A stretch of DNA of 5,790 nt from Clostridia bacterium. Lineage in GTDB: Bacteria > Bacillota > Clostridia > Christensenellales > Borkfalkiaceae. The stretch covers positions 1 to 5,790 of the forward strand of contig JAFTMQ010000028.1 of assembly GCA_017452305.1 (NCBI GenBank), given 5' to 3'. The stretch's first letter is position 1; each line of letters opens with the position of its first letter. Positions 4,776 to 5,790 of the stretch are shown piece by piece. The notes under the pieces are model-generated. The model was not told the origin of the DNA. It made no database searches and was given only the letters and a program-made list of their open reading frames with translations. A program made the position numbers and the translations under genes.

Positions 4776-5790
4776 ATGACCAACAACAAGAAAGTTCTTC
4801 AATTCGTTGCAGACGTTGAGGCTTTTGCACAGCCCGACAAAGTCGTTTGGATTGACGGCAGCGACGCGCAGAGAGACGCGTTGCGCGAAGAAGCTTGCGC
4901 TACGGGCGAAATCATCAAGCTCAACCAAGAAAAACTTCCCGGCTGTTATTATCACAGAACGGCAGAAAACGACGTTGCGCGCGTAGAAGACAGAACGTTT
5001 ATTTGCTGCGAAAACGAAGAGGACGCACTTCCTCATTCCATCGTTAAGTGGAAAGCTCCCAAAGAAGCTTACGCTATGGTAAACGAAATTGCAAAAGGCG
5101 CTTACAAGGGCAGAACGATGTACGTTATCCCTTATTCCATGGGCGTTGTAGGCTCGCCTTTCTCGAAAATCGGTATCGAAATTACCGACTCCATCTACGT
5201 TGTTCTCAACATGATGATCATGACGAGAGTAGGTAAAATGTGCCTTGACCAACTCGGCGCAGACGGCGACTTCGTTAAAGGCTTCCACGCAAAGTGCGAC
5301 GTAAATCCCGAAAAGAGATATATCATGCACTTCCCCGAAGACAACACGATTATTTCCGTAAACTCTGCTTACGGCGGCAACGTATTGCTCGGTAAAAAGT
5401 GCTTCGCGCTTCGTATCGCAACCAACCTCGGTAAGAAAGAAGGTTGGATGGCAGAACACATGCTTATCCTCGGCGTAAAGCGCCCTCAAGATAAGGAAAT
5501 GAAGTACGTTGCGGCGGCGTTCCCTTCCGCTTGCGGTAAGACCAACCTCGCAATGCTCATTCCTCCCAAGCAGTACTTGGACGCAGGTTATAAAGTAGAA
5601 TGCGTGGGCGACGATATCGCATGGATCCGCGTGGGCGAAGACGGCAGACTTTGGGCTTGCAACCCCGAAAACGGTTTCTTCGGCGTTGCGCCCGGTACCA
5701 ACGAAAAGTCCAACCCCAACGCGCTTGCTTCCACCCGTCAGGGCACGATCTTCACGAACGTGGCGCTTAACCCTGCAGATAACACCGTAT
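4776..5790 (+). CDS. pckG: Phosphoenolpyruvate carboxykinase, GTP-type (5' part, runs off the right edge)
   Basis: The enzyme interconverts oxaloacetate + GTP and phosphoenolpyruvate + CO2 + GDP in the cytosol. It serves gluconeogenesis or, in many anaerobes, PEP carboxylation toward C4 acids. The 338 visible codons cover roughly the first 55% of a protein of usually about 600 residues. The motifs identify the GTP family, not the ATP (pckA) family. They include NDVARVE with R69 (counterpart of rat R87), KGRTMYVIPYSMG (111-123), AYGGN (198-202) and GKKCFALRIA with the metal-ligand K208 (rat K244). H228 in GWMAEHMLILG (rat H264), the P-loop FPSACGKTNLAM (249-260) with reactive C253 (rat C288), and VGDD with D280 (rat D311) follow. 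NPENGFFGVAPGT (296-308) and IFTNVA come last. All key residues visible are intact. The lid loop and C-terminal nucleotide-binding part lie outside. It has its own promoter and leader and no functional link to the upstream surface genes. The rat equivalences come from remembered family alignments. Confidence 0.96.
   Translation, partial: MTNNKKVLQFVADVEAFAQPDKVVWIDGSDAQRDALREEACATGEIIKLNQEKLPGCYYHRTAENDVARVEDRTFICCENEEDALPHSIVKWKAPKEAYAMVNEIAKGAYKGRTMYVIPYSMGVVGSPFSKIGIEITDSIYVVLNMMIMTRVGKMCLDQLGADGDFVKGFHAKCDVNPEKRYIMHFPEDNTIISVNSAYGGNVLLGKKCFALRIATNLGKKEGWMAEHMLILGVKRPQDKEMKYVAAAFPSACGKTNLAMLIPPKQYLDAGYKVECVGDDIAWIRVGEDGRLWACNPENGFFGVAPGTNEKSNPNALASTRQGTIFTNVALNPADNTV

Noticed and set aside
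4743..5489. Open frame on the - strand (248 codons)
   Set aside because: It is fully antisense to the PEPCK gene, whose motifs are unmistakable.

Overview
This looks like chromosomal DNA of an anaerobic, probably gut-associated Clostridia-like Firmicute (inference). The signs are strong AAGGAG-type ribosome binding sites, sigma-A-type promoter spacing, a classical GC-stem/T-tract terminator, moderate base composition with very A/T-rich intergenic DNA, and lipoprotein signal peptides on Ig-like surface proteins. All convincing genes are on the + strand, and no RNA gene, CRISPR array, transposase or phage gene was seen.

Bases 1-3732 encode two related, large extracellular proteins. The first (1-1823) enters from the left as an array of 61-residue repeats resembling InlB/Listeria-Bacteroides-type repeats. 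Two copies of a roughly 146-residue beta-rich module and a C-terminal beta-sandwich-like module follow. Its frame is broken by one amber codon at 120-122, exactly in register with the repeats, so the long 126-1823 reading frame is best read as the downstream part of a bigger gene. The second (1963-3732) is a lipoprotein with Ig-like N-terminal domains, one copy of the same module and the same kind of C-terminal module.

A small lipoprotein with two bacterial Ig-like domains (3738-4343) starts 5 bases after the second protein and is probably co-transcribed with it. The unit ends at a strong intrinsic terminator (4356-4393). The three products look like a cell-surface set for adhesion or glycan binding, but no enzyme, transporter or ligand is visible in the window.

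The 432-base intergenic region (4344-4775) holds the terminator, a separate long imperfect hairpin, two A/T palindromes, a near-consensus promoter and a roughly 107-base structured leader. The leader precedes a GTP-type phosphoenolpyruvate carboxykinase gene (4776 to beyond the right edge), a central-metabolism enzyme unrelated to the surface locus.

The most notable points are the in-register amber codon, the module family shared by the two neighbouring surface proteins, and the alternative pairings in the PEPCK leader. Nothing here proves a new system.
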